NCBI GenBank assembly: GCA_903831255.1
Contig: CAIKWZ010000045.1
Coordinates: 1-64,000 of the forward strand
Source of the DNA: an uncultured Alphaproteobacteria bacterium
Lineage (GTDB): Bacteria; Pseudomonadota; Alphaproteobacteria; Caulobacterales; Hyphomonadaceae
Length of the DNA stretch: 64,000 bases
Direction: 5' to 3'
Part shown: in pieces, positions 50,588-59,442 of the stretch
Numbering within the stretch: position 1 is the first letter of the stretch
Layout: each line of letters begins with the position of its first letter
The notes under the pieces: generated by a model
Told to the model about the DNA's origin: nothing
The model's input: the letters and a program-made list of their open reading frames with translations, nothing else
Database searches by the model: none
Made by a program: the position numbers and the translations under genes

Positions 50588-51724
50588 ATGACTTCGGCTG
50601 AAGCGACATTCGAGGTTTCCGAAAGGGCTGACGGAACCAAGGTTCTGGCTGTCGCGGGCGATTGGACAATCTGGACGATCGGGAGCGTTGAGGGCAGGCT
50701 GGGCCGGCTGCCGCTCTCGGCAGGCGCCCAGCTCGACGCACGCGGCCTTGGTCGGCTCGACACGTCCGGCGCTTATCTCATCGATCGCGCTCTTCGATCC
50801 AGTGCAGACGACCGATCTGATCCTGAGGGCCAGATGTTGAATGCATCCGCGGGCGCCCGGCAGCTTGTTTCCGTCGTTCGTCGAGCCTCTCCTGTCTCCT
50901 CAGCGTCCGCTCCTGAAAAGTCTGGTCTGCAAGAGATGATCGCCCGCGTCGGCCGAGGGTCGGTCGACATCTGGCATGAGTTTCTCGGAACCCTCTCCTT
51001 CATCGGTGAGGCGATGGCGACACTGGTTCGACTCCTGGCGCGGCCTCAACGAATCCGGTGGACCTCGGTTACTGCGGTCATGGAAGAGACCGGAGTCGAC
51101 GCGCTGCCCATCATCAGCTTCCTGTCCTTCTTCATAGGCCTCGTGATTGCCTTCATCGGCGCCAATCTTCTGGCGATGTTCAACGCGTCAGTTTTCACCG
51201 TTGAACTTGTCGGGATCGGAATGCTTCGTGAGTTCGGGGTCGTTCTGACCGCCATTCTTCTGGCAGGTCGAACCGACAGCGCTTTTACCGCTCAGATCGG
51301 CTCCATGAAGATGCGACAGGAGATCGACGCCATGCGGGTGATGGGGCTTGATCCGATGGAGGCTCTCGTCGCTCCCCGCCTGATCGCTCTCGTTATCATG
51401 ACCCCATTGCTCGCATTCGCCGCCGCGCTGGCGGGGGTGGCTGGGGGACTGATGGCGGCATGGCTCGCCATGGATATTTCTCCCTCCATGTTTATCTCTC
51501 GCTTCAGGGATGTCGTTCCGCCCCAGCATTTCTGGACCGGGATCGTGAAGGCGCCTGTCTTCGCCATCGTTGTCGCTCTTGTGGGCTGTCGGCAGGGACT
51601 TCTGGTCGAGGCGGATGTGAACTCCCTCGGCCGACGTACAACCTCCTCGGTTGTTCAGTCGATCTTTATCGTCATTGCTCTCGATGCCGTATTCGCTGTC
51701 GTCTATTATTTCATGGACGTATGA
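50588..51724 (+). CDS. STAS-MlaE permease of an Mla-type lipid transporter
   Basis: 378 residues. A STAS domain (about 1-95: 'VLAVAGDWTIWTIGSVEGRLGRL', 'QLDARGLGRLDTSGAYLIDRAL') is fused to the MlaE permease ('ETGVDALPIISFLSFFIGLVIAFIGANLLAMFNASVFTVELVGIGMLREFGVVLTAILLAGRTDSAFTAQIGSMKMRQEIDAMRVMGLDP'). In E. coli the STAS protein is separate (MlaB). The complex moves phospholipids between inner and outer membrane. ATG 50588 marks the start of the STAS part. The next gene starts inside the stop codon region. Confidence 0.93.
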   Translation: MTSAEATFEVSERADGTKVLAVAGDWTIWTIGSVEGRLGRLPLSAGAQLDARGLGRLDTSGAYLIDRALRSSADDRSDPEGQMLNASAGARQLVSVVRRASPVSSASAPEKSGLQEMIARVGRGSVDIWHEFLGTLSFIGEAMATLVRLLARPQRIRWTSVTAVMEETGVDALPIISFLSFFIGLVIAFIGANLLAMFNASVFTVELVGIGMLREFGVVLTAILLAGRTDSAFTAQIGSMKMRQEIDAMRVMGLDPMEALVAPRLIALVIMTPLLAFAAALAGVAGGLMAAWLAMDISPSMFISRFRDVVPPQHFWTGIVKAPVFAIVVALVGCRQGLLVEADVNSLGRRTTSSVVQSIFIVIALDAVFAVVYYFMDV

Positions 51725-52536
51725 TGACAGTCGCCTCGCCCTTTGCATCGATCAACTCCCCGGACCGGCAGGATCCCTCGCGGGAGATTGCTGTGCGCGT
51801 GCGCGGGCTGACCAATCAGTTCGGATCGAAGGTCGTACACAAGGATCTTGATCTTGATCTGCTCGCCGGGGAAGTTCTTGGCGTTATAGGGGGATCGGGG
51901 ACAGGCAAGTCGGTTCTTCTCCGGACGATAGTTGGGCTGAACAAGCCGAAGTCCGCTGACATAGAGGTGTTTGGGCAGCGTATCGATCGTCTTGAACGGG
52001 CGTCCCGCGTGGCGCTCGAGCGCCGCTGGGGCGTGATGTTCCAGGATGGGGCTCTGTTTTCGACCCTGACGGTTCGGGAAAATGTCATGGCGCCCATGAG
52101 GGAGCATACGCATCTGTCACGCTCCCTGATGTCTGAGCTCGCAGACATGAAGATAGGACTTGCCGGACTGGAACCTGATACGGCCAATCGACTTCCGGGA
52201 GATCTCTCTGGTGGCATGCGCAAACGCGCTGCCCTTGCGCGCGCCCTCGCGCTTGATCCTGATATCCTGTTTCTGGATGAGCCTACAGCCGGTCTTGATC
52301 CTATCAGCGCAGCACGTTTTGATCAGCTGATACGATCACTGTCGGAGTCTCTGCGCCTTACCGTGTTTCTTGTGACACATGACCTCGACACTTTGGTTGC
52401 GACCTGTGACCGAGTTGCGGTTCTTAACTACGGCAAGGTTCTGGCCATAGGCACTCTGGACGAGGTGCGGGCGAACCCGGACCCCTGGATACAGGAATAC
52501 TTCTCTGGCCCGCGCGGCCGGGCGGCGATGGGTTAG
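51721..52536 (+). CDS. MlaF-type ABC ATPase
   Basis: 271 residues. Walker A GGSGTGKS at 57-64, signature 'LSGGMRKRAALARAL', Walker B 'DILFLDEPTAGLD', and 'VFLVTHDLDTL' with the H-loop. 'GVMFQDGALFSTLTVRENV' carries the Q-loop as in MlaF. Powers the lipid transporter from the cytoplasm. It starts at ATG 51721 (or the adjacent ATG 51724), overlapping the permease stop. About 25 extra N-terminal residues precede the ABC core. Confidence 0.94.
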   Translation: MMTVASPFASINSPDRQDPSREIAVRVRGLTNQFGSKVVHKDLDLDLLAGEVLGVIGGSGTGKSVLLRTIVGLNKPKSADIEVFGQRIDRLERASRVALERRWGVMFQDGALFSTLTVRENVMAPMREHTHLSRSLMSELADMKIGLAGLEPDTANRLPGDLSGGMRKRAALARALALDPDILFLDEPTAGLDPISAARFDQLIRSLSESLRLTVFLVTHDLDTLVATCDRVAVLNYGKVLAIGTLDEVRANPDPWIQEYFSGPRGRAAMG

Positions 52537-52539
52537 GAT

Positions 52540-53493
52540 ATGGAAACGCGAGCCAACTATGTGTTGATCGGAGCCTTCGTCCTCATGGGCGTGGCGGCTC
52601 TGATGCTTTTCACGGTGTGGATCTCCCGTGAACCCTTCAGTCGTGACTATGAATTGTACGATGTGGTTTTCGAGGGACCGGTCAATGGTCTTGGCGAAGG
52701 CGGCGAGGTGCGGTTCAACGGCATCAAGGTCGGCGAGGTCGACCGGTTGTCTCTCGACAGACAGGATCCAAGTCGCGTTATTGCCCGCATCAAGGTGCAG
52801 GCCCAGACCCCCGTGCGCGTTGACAGCGTGGCTCAGCTGAACTTCATGGGCATTACCGGTGTGACCTTTGTTCAGATCCTTGCGGGTTCTCCTGGCCAGC
52901 CATTGCTGACCCGGGCTGTCGGCGCTCCGCCCCCGGTTATTCGGGCTGAGCGTACAACCCTCGATGAGTTGTTCGAAGGCGGCCAGGATTTGCTGACTGT
53001 CTCCAGCCAGACGATCACGGCTTTGAATCAGGCCCTGACGGAAGACAATGTCCGGTCGATCGGACGTATTCTTCGAAATCTTGAGGCCGCGTCGGAGAAG
53101 CTTTCCTCCGATGGGGGCCTGATCGACGAGGCGTCGGCGGCAGTCAGATCTGTCGACCGGGCCGCGGTTGCGATGGAGCAGGCGGCTGTGAACGTGGATG
53201 TAGCGGCCACGGGCTTCGATTCTGATTTCAAGACATTGGCTGCCGGTGCGGAGACGTTCCTTGAGGAGGCCCGACCGGTGGTTGCTGAAGCAAGAACCGC
53301 GCTCGCAGCTGTTGCGGCGGGCGTTGATCAGATCAACACCACAGTGACGCCATCCGCTGCAGTTGCTTTAGATCAGTTGAGCCGAGCGGCCGGGGATCTT
53401 CGATCTCTGATCCTGCGGCTTGAAGGCGTCGCCGTTGACGTTGAGAACGATCCAAGTCGTTTCGTCTATCGGCAATTGCAGCCGGTCGAGTAG
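52540..53493 (+). CDS. MlaD/MCE-domain lipid-binding protein
   Basis: 317 residues. One N-terminal membrane helix ('NYVLIGAFVLMGVAALMLFTVWIS'), one MCE domain (about 38-115: 'VVFEGPVNGLGEGGEVRFNGIKVGEVDRLSLD', 'VRVDSVAQLNFMGITGVTFVQI') and a long helical tail (about 140-317) that may form a coiled-coil tube or bundle, longer than E. coli MlaD (183). Holds the lipid in the periplasm above the permease. Begins 3 bp after the ATPase stop. Confidence 0.93.
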   Translation: METRANYVLIGAFVLMGVAALMLFTVWISREPFSRDYELYDVVFEGPVNGLGEGGEVRFNGIKVGEVDRLSLDRQDPSRVIARIKVQAQTPVRVDSVAQLNFMGITGVTFVQILAGSPGQPLLTRAVGAPPPVIRAERTTLDELFEGGQDLLTVSSQTITALNQALTEDNVRSIGRILRNLEAASEKLSSDGGLIDEASAAVRSVDRAAVAMEQAAVNVDVAATGFDSDFKTLAAGAETFLEEARPVVAEARTALAAVAAGVDQINTTVTPSAAVALDQLSRAAGDLRSLILRLEGVAVDVENDPSRFVYRQLQPVE

Positions 53494-53507
53494 GAGGACG
53501 AAGACAA

Positions 53508-54161
53508 ATGGTCCGTGTCGCGGCTCGAAAGATCGCATTCTCGCTCGTCTGCATCGGCATTGCGATGTCGGGAGGCTGTCTATCCGTGCTTCCGTCTCCG
53601 AAAGCCCCGCTAGCGCTGATTTCTATGCCTTCAGAGCGGGCTGCGGCGCCGGTCGCTGCGCTTGGTGCGGATGTTACTATTTATCCTCCGGACGCCTCGC
53701 GTTCCTTCGCCGGCTCCGATATCGCCGTGCGGTCTGACGAGGAGCTGGTCTTTCTCGCGGACGTGCGATGGGCGGACGCTGCTCCGCGTCTGTTGCAGGG
53801 GGCCGTCATGGACTCGCTCTCGAAAGCCTCTGGCGAAGGCCGCATCCTGTCTGCTCAGCAGGGCGGGGTTACGGACTATGATCTGCGCTGGCGGATCATC
53901 GAGCTAAGTGTGTCCAAGGGCGCCGGTGTGGTTCGTGCGGAGGTGGAGGCGTCCATTGTCGATTCTTCGACGCGTCGAGTTATCGCTCAGGAGCGATTTT
54001 CCGCAGATCAGAGACCTCGGAGCGGAGGGGCGCGTGAACGGGCTGAGGCGCTTGCGCTGACCTCGCAGGCTGTATGCGATCTTGTTGCGGAGTTTGTGGC
54101 GCGAACGGCCCTTCCCAAGGATCGTCAGGTCCCACCCAGAGCGGCGTCAAGCAAGAGGTAG
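53508..54161 (+). CDS. ABC-transporter auxiliary lipoprotein (PqiC-like)
   Basis: 217 residues. Signal with lipobox SGGC, Cys24. Mature domain 'DVTIYPPDASRSFAGSDIAVRSDEELVFLADVRWADAAPRLLQGAVMDSLSKASGEGRILS' and 'YDLRWRIIELSVSKGAGVVRAEVEASIVDSSTRRVIAQERFS' matches the ABC-type transport auxiliary lipoprotein family (PqiC/YmbA-like), outer-membrane partners of MCE systems. Starts 14 bp after mlaD-like with AGGAGG upstream; fourth gene of the operon. Its last 37 bases overlap the convergent coiled-coil gene. Confidence 0.86.
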   Translation: MVRVAARKIAFSLVCIGIAMSGGCLSVLPSPKAPLALISMPSERAAAPVAALGADVTIYPPDASRSFAGSDIAVRSDEELVFLADVRWADAAPRLLQGAVMDSLSKASGEGRILSAQQGGVTDYDLRWRIIELSVSKGAGVVRAEVEASIVDSSTRRVIAQERFSADQRPRSGGARERAEALALTSQAVCDLVAEFVARTALPKDRQVPPRAASSKR

Positions 54162-55927
54162 GTCGATAAGCGCGGCGATGCGTCGTCGCGCGAGCGTTCG
54201 GATTCCGCCAAGACTCTGAGCGCGTCAGGTTCCTCTGCAGCGATAAAGCTCTTAGCGGCTGTCTTGAGGTCGCGATCGGCTTCGAGGAGCCGTGCGATTC
54301 GCAGGAGATCGCCGGCGGCGATGTCCTGAATCAGCCTACGTCTTTGTCTCGAGCCCTGGTGAGCCGCCGCCGCAATGCGTTTCACATCGGATGCTCGCAG
54401 AGACTGAGCCGGACGCATTCCGGCTTTCTCCAGCCGATTGAACAGGTTCGTCAATGTCTCGTCACGCTGTTCTGGCGTGATGTCCTCCATTCCCGTTAAA
54501 AGCTCCTTCCACGAGAGGCCTGAGGTCCTGAGGATGGCGTCTCCGGAAAATGACTGCTCCTCGCCTTCGTCAGGGGTTGCAGCTGGCTTCGCACTGACGC
54601 GGGCGAGAGATCCGACTGGCTGTGCGCCCGGCGTTAAGGACTGGGGAGGAAGAGATCTGAAGCGCTCGGGTTGATCCTGTTGCGGATTATTGGGTGTCAG
54701 ATCATCGATCGAGGAGGGTTCATCGCGCATCTGATTCAGCAGAAGCGAGGCTCGTTCGATTCGCTGCCGTGCTCGTTCCAGACCGCTCTCCGCCATGGTG
54801 GTTGCGCGGCTTGCGGATTTGAAGAGGAACTCCGAGAGCTGATTGATCCGGGTCTCGGTTTCGTCCGCCTGTGCCCGGGCTGCGAGCGTTGCGGCGCGTG
54901 TCGTCGTTTCAGCCTGAACCCCTGCTTCCTTCAGCTTGATCATGGCGCGCGACGCGTCTTCAGATGCTGCAGCCGATCTTGCAGATATCAGTTCGCTGGC
55001 TTTCAGCGCTCCTTCCAGAGCGTCCGACATGGCGTCCTTCAATGCATCTGCAGTATTCTTGGAAGCGGCTGTTGCAAGTTCTCCGGCCCTGATGGCGGCG
55101 TCGACCATCCGGGTCGACTGGACGAGCTGTTCTTCCATTCGACCGAGAGACGAGGCAAGGGTCTGGGCGCGCTTACGACTCTCGGAGCTCATGATGTCGA
55201 GCTGGTCTATGCGCTCCATGAGAGTTCGAGCCGCCTCGTCAATGCTTCGGAGGCGCTGGTCCATGCCCTCGTCCGCCTTTCGCACCTCATCCTGGGCGCT
55301 CCTGGCGGCCTCGGAAAGGATCTGCGCGTGGCGCGGGACGGATCTAGAAAGACTGTCTGACTGGGATCTGAGATCGTTTGACAGTGTGACAAGGCTTTCC
55401 CGCTCAATCTCCAGTCTGTCGGCGAGGGCTGCCGCGTCTTCACGGGCGAGGAGGGCGGTCTCGCGAACCGAGGCTGCGCTGGATGCGAGATCATTTCGGA
55501 GCTCGTCCATCCGGTGACGCGCCTCGATGAGCGCTCTGTTGACGCTTTGCGTCTCTCTCGCCAGGGCTTCGGCGATGACCTCAGTTTCCTCCTGCGCGAC
55601 GCTGGCGGGTGTCAGAAGTCGGCGGGCAGCCTCAAGGACGACCGCGTTGGCCTCGCTCGATTTTCTGGATTCGCGCCCCATGATCCCGGCGCAGATGAGA
55701 ATTAAACCGGGGGTCAGGGCGCAAAGTCCCCCCGTGACCAGGGTCAGGGGAGGCTCGCGCAAGAGAACATCGAGGCCGACTTGCCCGTAAATCCAGGCTC
55801 CAAGCCCTGCCCAGAAAGACAGGGCGAGGCCAAGGGCTGCCCATGGCATCCACAATCCCGCCGTTCGAATGGCTTCCATTCGGGAACGAATTCCTGCGTC
55901 CGAGCGTCGATCGTAGAAGTCCGTCAT
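54125..55927 (-). CDS. Membrane-anchored coiled-coil protein (TipN-like architecture)
   Basis: 600 residues. Two membrane helices at about residues 26-46 and 61-83, then a long Ala/Glu/Arg-rich coiled coil (about 90-420: 'EVIAEALARETQSVNRALIEARHRMDELRNDLASSAASVRETALLAREDAAALADRLEIERESLVTLSNDLRSQ'), a Pro/Ser-rich linker with 'PNNPQQDQPERF', and a helical C-terminal domain ('GLSWKELLTGMEDITPEQRDETLTNLFNRLEKAGMRPAQSLRASDVKRIAAAAHQGSRQRR'). This two-helix plus coiled-coil plan recalls the Caulobacter polarity factor TipN, but I cannot show homology. ATG 55927. Divergent from the phosphotransfer gene. Confidence 0.7.
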   Translation of the reverse strand: MTDFYDRRSDAGIRSRMEAIRTAGLWMPWAALGLALSFWAGLGAWIYGQVGLDVLLREPPLTLVTGGLCALTPGLILICAGIMGRESRKSSEANAVVLEAARRLLTPASVAQEETEVIAEALARETQSVNRALIEARHRMDELRNDLASSAASVRETALLAREDAAALADRLEIERESLVTLSNDLRSQSDSLSRSVPRHAQILSEAARSAQDEVRKADEGMDQRLRSIDEAARTLMERIDQLDIMSSESRKRAQTLASSLGRMEEQLVQSTRMVDAAIRAGELATAASKNTADALKDAMSDALEGALKASELISARSAAASEDASRAMIKLKEAGVQAETTTRAATLAARAQADETETRINQLSEFLFKSASRATTMAESGLERARQRIERASLLLNQMRDEPSSIDDLTPNNPQQDQPERFRSLPPQSLTPGAQPVGSLARVSAKPAATPDEGEEQSFSGDAILRTSGLSWKELLTGMEDITPEQRDETLTNLFNRLEKAGMRPAQSLRASDVKRIAAAAHQGSRQRRRLIQDIAAGDLLRIARLLEADRDLKTAAKSFIAAEEPDALRVLAESERSRDDASPRLSTYLLLDAALGGT

Positions 55928-56192
55928 ACGTTCAAGCCCCAGGGCGGCCCAAGGTGCTCTCCGCCCACTGCGTAAGCTGCGGAGGCGGCTGGAGGCCACG
56001 GCCCATTGTGATGGTCCTTATCGCGATTGAAAAGACCGCGTATTCACCTCCCGCTGCAAACCTTCCACGGTCGCCCGTCGTCATCACGGATACTTCCTGC
56101 CGAAAAGTCGATGTCATGCGGATCGACCCGTCATTAACCCTCGCTTACCGCTCCGCTCGGATAGTCGGGGTTTGGCGGTCCGGGAGATAAGC

Positions 56193-56582
56193 GTGGCGCG
56201 AGACAGTCTCGATGTGCAGCGTCTAAAAGAAATGACGGGCGACGATCCTCTTCTGGCTGCGGAGGTTCTGGAACTTTTCTGCGATCAGGCGATTGAGTGG
56301 AGAGCCTGTCTGGACTCGGCGGCTGTTCCGCCGGGTTGGGTGGAGGTGTGTCATTCCATCAAGGGGGCGGCTGTCGGTCTCGGAGCGTTGGGTCTCGGTG
56401 AGGCCTGTTCGACTGCTGAGAAGCTTGGCCGCGCCCATGGACCAGACGCCGAGGGCGCTGCGTTGTGTCTCGACCGGGTTCGTGAGCTCCTGGTCGCTTC
56501 GACGGCCGATATGGGCGCTCTTCGTCTTATGCTCAGATCGGAAGGTGCGTTTCCGGAGACGCCCTGGGCTCGGAGCTCATGA
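56193..56582 (+). CDS. Histidine phosphotransfer (Hpt) domain protein
   Basis: 129 residues, a single Hpt domain. 'GWVEVCHSIKGAAVGLGALGLGEACSTAEKLGRAHG' contains the H-S-x-K-G motif, with phospho-accepting His54, and the following Gly-rich helix. Such proteins relay phosphate between hybrid kinases and response regulators; no kinase or regulator is nearby. GTG 56193 is chosen because GGGAG (56182-56186) lies 6 bases upstream; the TTG at 56172 precedes that site. A near-CtrA site, TTAA-N7-TTAC, is at 56134-56148. Confidence 0.83.
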   Translation: MARDSLDVQRLKEMTGDDPLLAAEVLELFCDQAIEWRACLDSAAVPPGWVEVCHSIKGAAVGLGALGLGEACSTAEKLGRAHGPDAEGAALCLDRVRELLVASTADMGALRLMLRSEGAFPETPWARSS

Positions 56583-56633
56583 TGGCCGCTCCTCGAGACC
56601 CAATCGGATCGAAGTGAGCCAATGTAATCAACG

Positions 56634-57809
56634 TCAGAACCCCTGCTCGCCGGTCAGTGTTCGAAGCATGAGCTGTTCAAAGGCGGGGATCCGGCGTGCG
56701 ATCCGGAGGGACAGGTTTCGGGCCGCGCCCATTCCCGGAACCGAGGACTGAAAGGCTGGCGTCAGAAGACGGGACATGATCCGTGTCCAGCGCACCAGGC
56801 GAAGTCGTGCCTTCACAAAGTTGTCCAAAGCTCTTTGCAGATCATCCGGGGCGCCTTCGAGAGCCTGCGCCAGAGCGATTCCATCCACCAGTGCGAGGTT
56901 GGCCCCCTGTCCGAGCTGAGGACTTGTCGCATGCGCTGCATCTCCGATGAGGATCGCACGTCCGTTGCGCCACCTTGTGAGACGGGTGTCGCGGTAAACC
57001 GCCATTGAAACCGCGTCCAGGTTCTCAACTTTCCGCGCCATGTCTCCGGCTTCGGGCCAGTAGTGAGAGAGCTTTGCGGACCATGCCTTAAGGCCCGCCT
57101 GCCTCCATTCCGGTTCGCTGGTAACCGGCAGAGACCAGAACAGCGCACAATGGGGAGTATGTCCGTCCTGACCCGTTCCGACCGGAAGCAGGCCGATCAT
57201 CACACTCGCTGCGTCATAAACCTGCCGGAGCGCGCCGGCGCATTGGTTTTCAGGGTCTGGAATAACCGTCCACAGCGCCCCCCACCTGTAGAGGCTTGAT
57301 GATCGCGTCCCGAAGAGACGCTCCCGCAGACGTGAGTGGGCTCCATCTGCTACGACAACCAGGTCATAGGGACCCATGGCGGAGCCCTGGCGATAGGAGA
57401 CGAGACCCTCCATGGGGTCGACGTCGTCGACATCTGCGTCAAGAACCTGCTCGATCCCCATCGAGCAGACTTTCCTGTAGAGAGCGTTGAACAGGACCCC
57501 TCGATGGACCCCTAAGCCGTACACGTCTTTTCCCCGACGGCCGTAAGCCAGGTCGAGTATGATCCTTCCGTCCCGGTCCCGTCCGCTCAGCTTGTCAACG
57601 CGAGCGCTGACAGTTTCTATCTCTGACAGAAGGTCGAGTTCGCGCAGCGCCGCCTGCCCGGTCGGTTGCAGCAGGAGGCCCGCGCCGAGGGGCCGCGGCG
57701 TGGCGAACCGCTCGAACAGCGTGACTTTGTGTCCGTAGCGGGCGAGCGCCAGCGCACAGGACATGCCGCCCATGCCCGATCCGATGATTGCTATTCGACG
57801 TGCTGACAT
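56634..57809 (-). CDS. FAD-dependent aromatic-type monooxygenase
   Basis: 391 residues. FAD-binding 'IAIIGSGMGGMSCALALARYGHKVTLFERF' (GSGMGG at 10-15), 'GAGLLLQPTGQAALRELDL', DG motif 'DLVVVADGAHSRLRERLF' and 'GRAILIGDAAHATSPQLGQGANLALVDGIALAQAL' (GD motif) define the class A flavoprotein hydroxylases (PHBH/UbiH type). Substrate unknown: salicylate-like or ubiquinone-pathway roles are both possible. ATG 57809. It lies downstream of the barrel-protein gene on the same strand, 101 bp away. Confidence 0.88.
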   Translation of the reverse strand: MSARRIAIIGSGMGGMSCALALARYGHKVTLFERFATPRPLGAGLLLQPTGQAALRELDLLSEIETVSARVDKLSGRDRDGRIILDLAYGRRGKDVYGLGVHRGVLFNALYRKVCSMGIEQVLDADVDDVDPMEGLVSYRQGSAMGPYDLVVVADGAHSRLRERLFGTRSSSLYRWGALWTVIPDPENQCAGALRQVYDAASVMIGLLPVGTGQDGHTPHCALFWSLPVTSEPEWRQAGLKAWSAKLSHYWPEAGDMARKVENLDAVSMAVYRDTRLTRWRNGRAILIGDAAHATSPQLGQGANLALVDGIALAQALEGAPDDLQRALDNFVKARLRLVRWTRIMSRLLTPAFQSSVPGMGAARNLSLRIARRIPAFEQLMLRTLTGEQGF

Positions 57810-57910
57810 GACGGTCTCTTGTCGGCCCGTGAGGCGCTTTGACTATATGATGAAAGCAATGTTCCCCGTCAGGACTATCATCGCCAGCATCCGTGCACAT
57901 TCCTAGAACG

Positions 57911-59284
57911 TCAGAAATCAAATGTCGCGGCGGAATATCCATAGACGACGTTTCCAGAGGTATCCGCATTCGGCGCGTTTCTGAGAAACGAACCCTTTGT
58001 TAGATGAGCGGCCCCAAGCTCAAGGCGCGGTCCGGACGAGGCAGGTCGCCACCGCAGTCGACCTTCCAGCTGAACCCCAACCTCCTTGCCTGAAGCGCCG
58101 GCCCGATCCCGCAGCCCGGATAGAGAGAACCCATCCCGGCTCTCGGCCAGATCGATCTGACGGAGCGACACATACGCTTCCGAAGACCCTGTGGGTCGCC
58201 AGTCGAGCCGCAGGCCCGATGATTTCAGGTTTGAGCGTGCAATAACGCCCCACAGGCTCGTTGGCCCAAATTCGAAGCTCCTGTCGCCAAAAAGCGGATC
58301 AAATCTTTCATGGAGGTCGTCTCCAGGGTCCCTGTCGCCGGATGCGAAATCATAGTGAAGGGACACTCTGGGCGAGGTCGGGATCGCGAAGGTGAGGCCT
58401 ATCTCCGCGTGACTCATCGCTGCGTTTGTCGCCAGATCTGACGTGTCCGCAGGCGACGTGGTCGCCCTGGAACGGCCTGACTGATGAGCCCACTCCAGGT
58501 CGAAATCGACCTGCTTTGTTTCCGGCGCCTTGTACAGGCGCAGCCCATATGTCGTCAGCCGACGGTCACGTGAGGGAAAATCGGAAGCGTCCCGCTCATC
58601 GATTCTGAATACGTAGCCTTCGCCACTCACGCCATCCGTCAATACGCGCCGGAGGTGAGCACCCGAGAACACGCTGGCCTCGTGCGACTGATTGAGCTTC
58701 GGTTTGTTGGAGGCGGCGGCGGATGTCTCAAATGGCTGCCGGATAACCGGCGACACTCTAAAGGCGATGACTTCCCCTAACTCTCCCGACCTCCAGAGAA
58801 GTCTGAGGCCGTCGAATGATGTCTTCTGATTTTTAAAATGAGAGCGAGCGGTCAGTCTTCTCGACCCTACATCCATCGTAAACCGCCCCAGCTCAAGACC
58901 GAGCGAATCTCCTGCTTGCTCCGGGTCTGACAGAGCCCAGGACACGTAGGCCTGGATGGGTTCAAGCGTGTCCACTTCATTGGGGGCGGCGCCCGTTAAG
59001 GGACCCGATAGGCGCCGGGAATCCTGGATCTCACCCACCAGCGACATGCCGCCGAAATCTGCTTCGGCTTTCAGAAGAGTGAGAAGGCTCAGGAAGTGAT
59101 CGCTCGCGGGCGCCTCACCCGACATGCGTCCCGAGAGTGTCTCCACACGGGACCGAACGGAACCTGAGACAGACACCTGAACGGGCTCCCCGGAAGCGGG
59201 CTGTTGCGCATGGGCGACCGGCGAGCCGGCGAGGAGCGTCGTCAGACAGGCGATCCAAGGTGTGGTTACGCGCACTTTTTTCAT
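57911..59284 (-). CDS. Outer-membrane beta-barrel (alginate-export-like porin)
   Basis: 457 residues. Signal peptide 'WIACLTTLLAGSPVAHAQ'. The mature chain has many alternating strands with short turns and the late signature 'FDPLFGDRSFEFGPTSLWGVIARSNLKSSGLRLDWRPTGSSEAYVSLRQIDLAESRDGF' of the alginate-export barrel family; it ends in aromatic Phe after 'YGYSAATFDF', as outer-membrane proteins do. Likely a substrate-selective channel. ATG 59284; an ATG at 59356 would add 24 residues before the signal. Divergent from the Rrf2 gene; a putative operator lies in the shared 158-bp region. Confidence 0.8.
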   Translation of the reverse strand: MKKVRVTTPWIACLTTLLAGSPVAHAQQPASGEPVQVSVSGSVRSRVETLSGRMSGEAPASDHFLSLLTLLKAEADFGGMSLVGEIQDSRRLSGPLTGAAPNEVDTLEPIQAYVSWALSDPEQAGDSLGLELGRFTMDVGSRRLTARSHFKNQKTSFDGLRLLWRSGELGEVIAFRVSPVIRQPFETSAAASNKPKLNQSHEASVFSGAHLRRVLTDGVSGEGYVFRIDERDASDFPSRDRRLTTYGLRLYKAPETKQVDFDLEWAHQSGRSRATTSPADTSDLATNAAMSHAEIGLTFAIPTSPRVSLHYDFASGDRDPGDDLHERFDPLFGDRSFEFGPTSLWGVIARSNLKSSGLRLDWRPTGSSEAYVSLRQIDLAESRDGFSLSGLRDRAGASGKEVGVQLEGRLRWRPASSGPRLELGAAHLTKGSFLRNAPNADTSGNVVYGYSAATFDF

Positions 59285-59355
59285 CAACACAACGAAAGCC
59301 CGGGTGGCGATCGTCGAACTGCCGAGGCGTCGCGTCAAGCTGCTCACTTCGAACA

Positions 59356-59383
59356 TTTACTTACTCTATATGGTGAGTATAGA
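59356..59383 (+). promoter_or_regulatory. Promoter of the Rrf2 gene with overlapping dyad
   Basis: -35 TTTACT (59356-59361) and -10 TATAGA (59378-59383) with a 16-base spacer. Between and overlapping them is the dyad TACTC-TATATGGT-GAGTA (59362-59379). Read on the minus strand the dyad contains TACTCAC, a 7-mer also found in the dyad before the sulfate-binding protein gene. A protein bound here would block the promoter. Confidence 0.65.
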
Positions 59384-59442
59384 TTTAATGGCTGTCAGGG
59401 TTTGGCTACAGTTATCGCGTCTGAAAAAGCGGAGGTTCAAGC

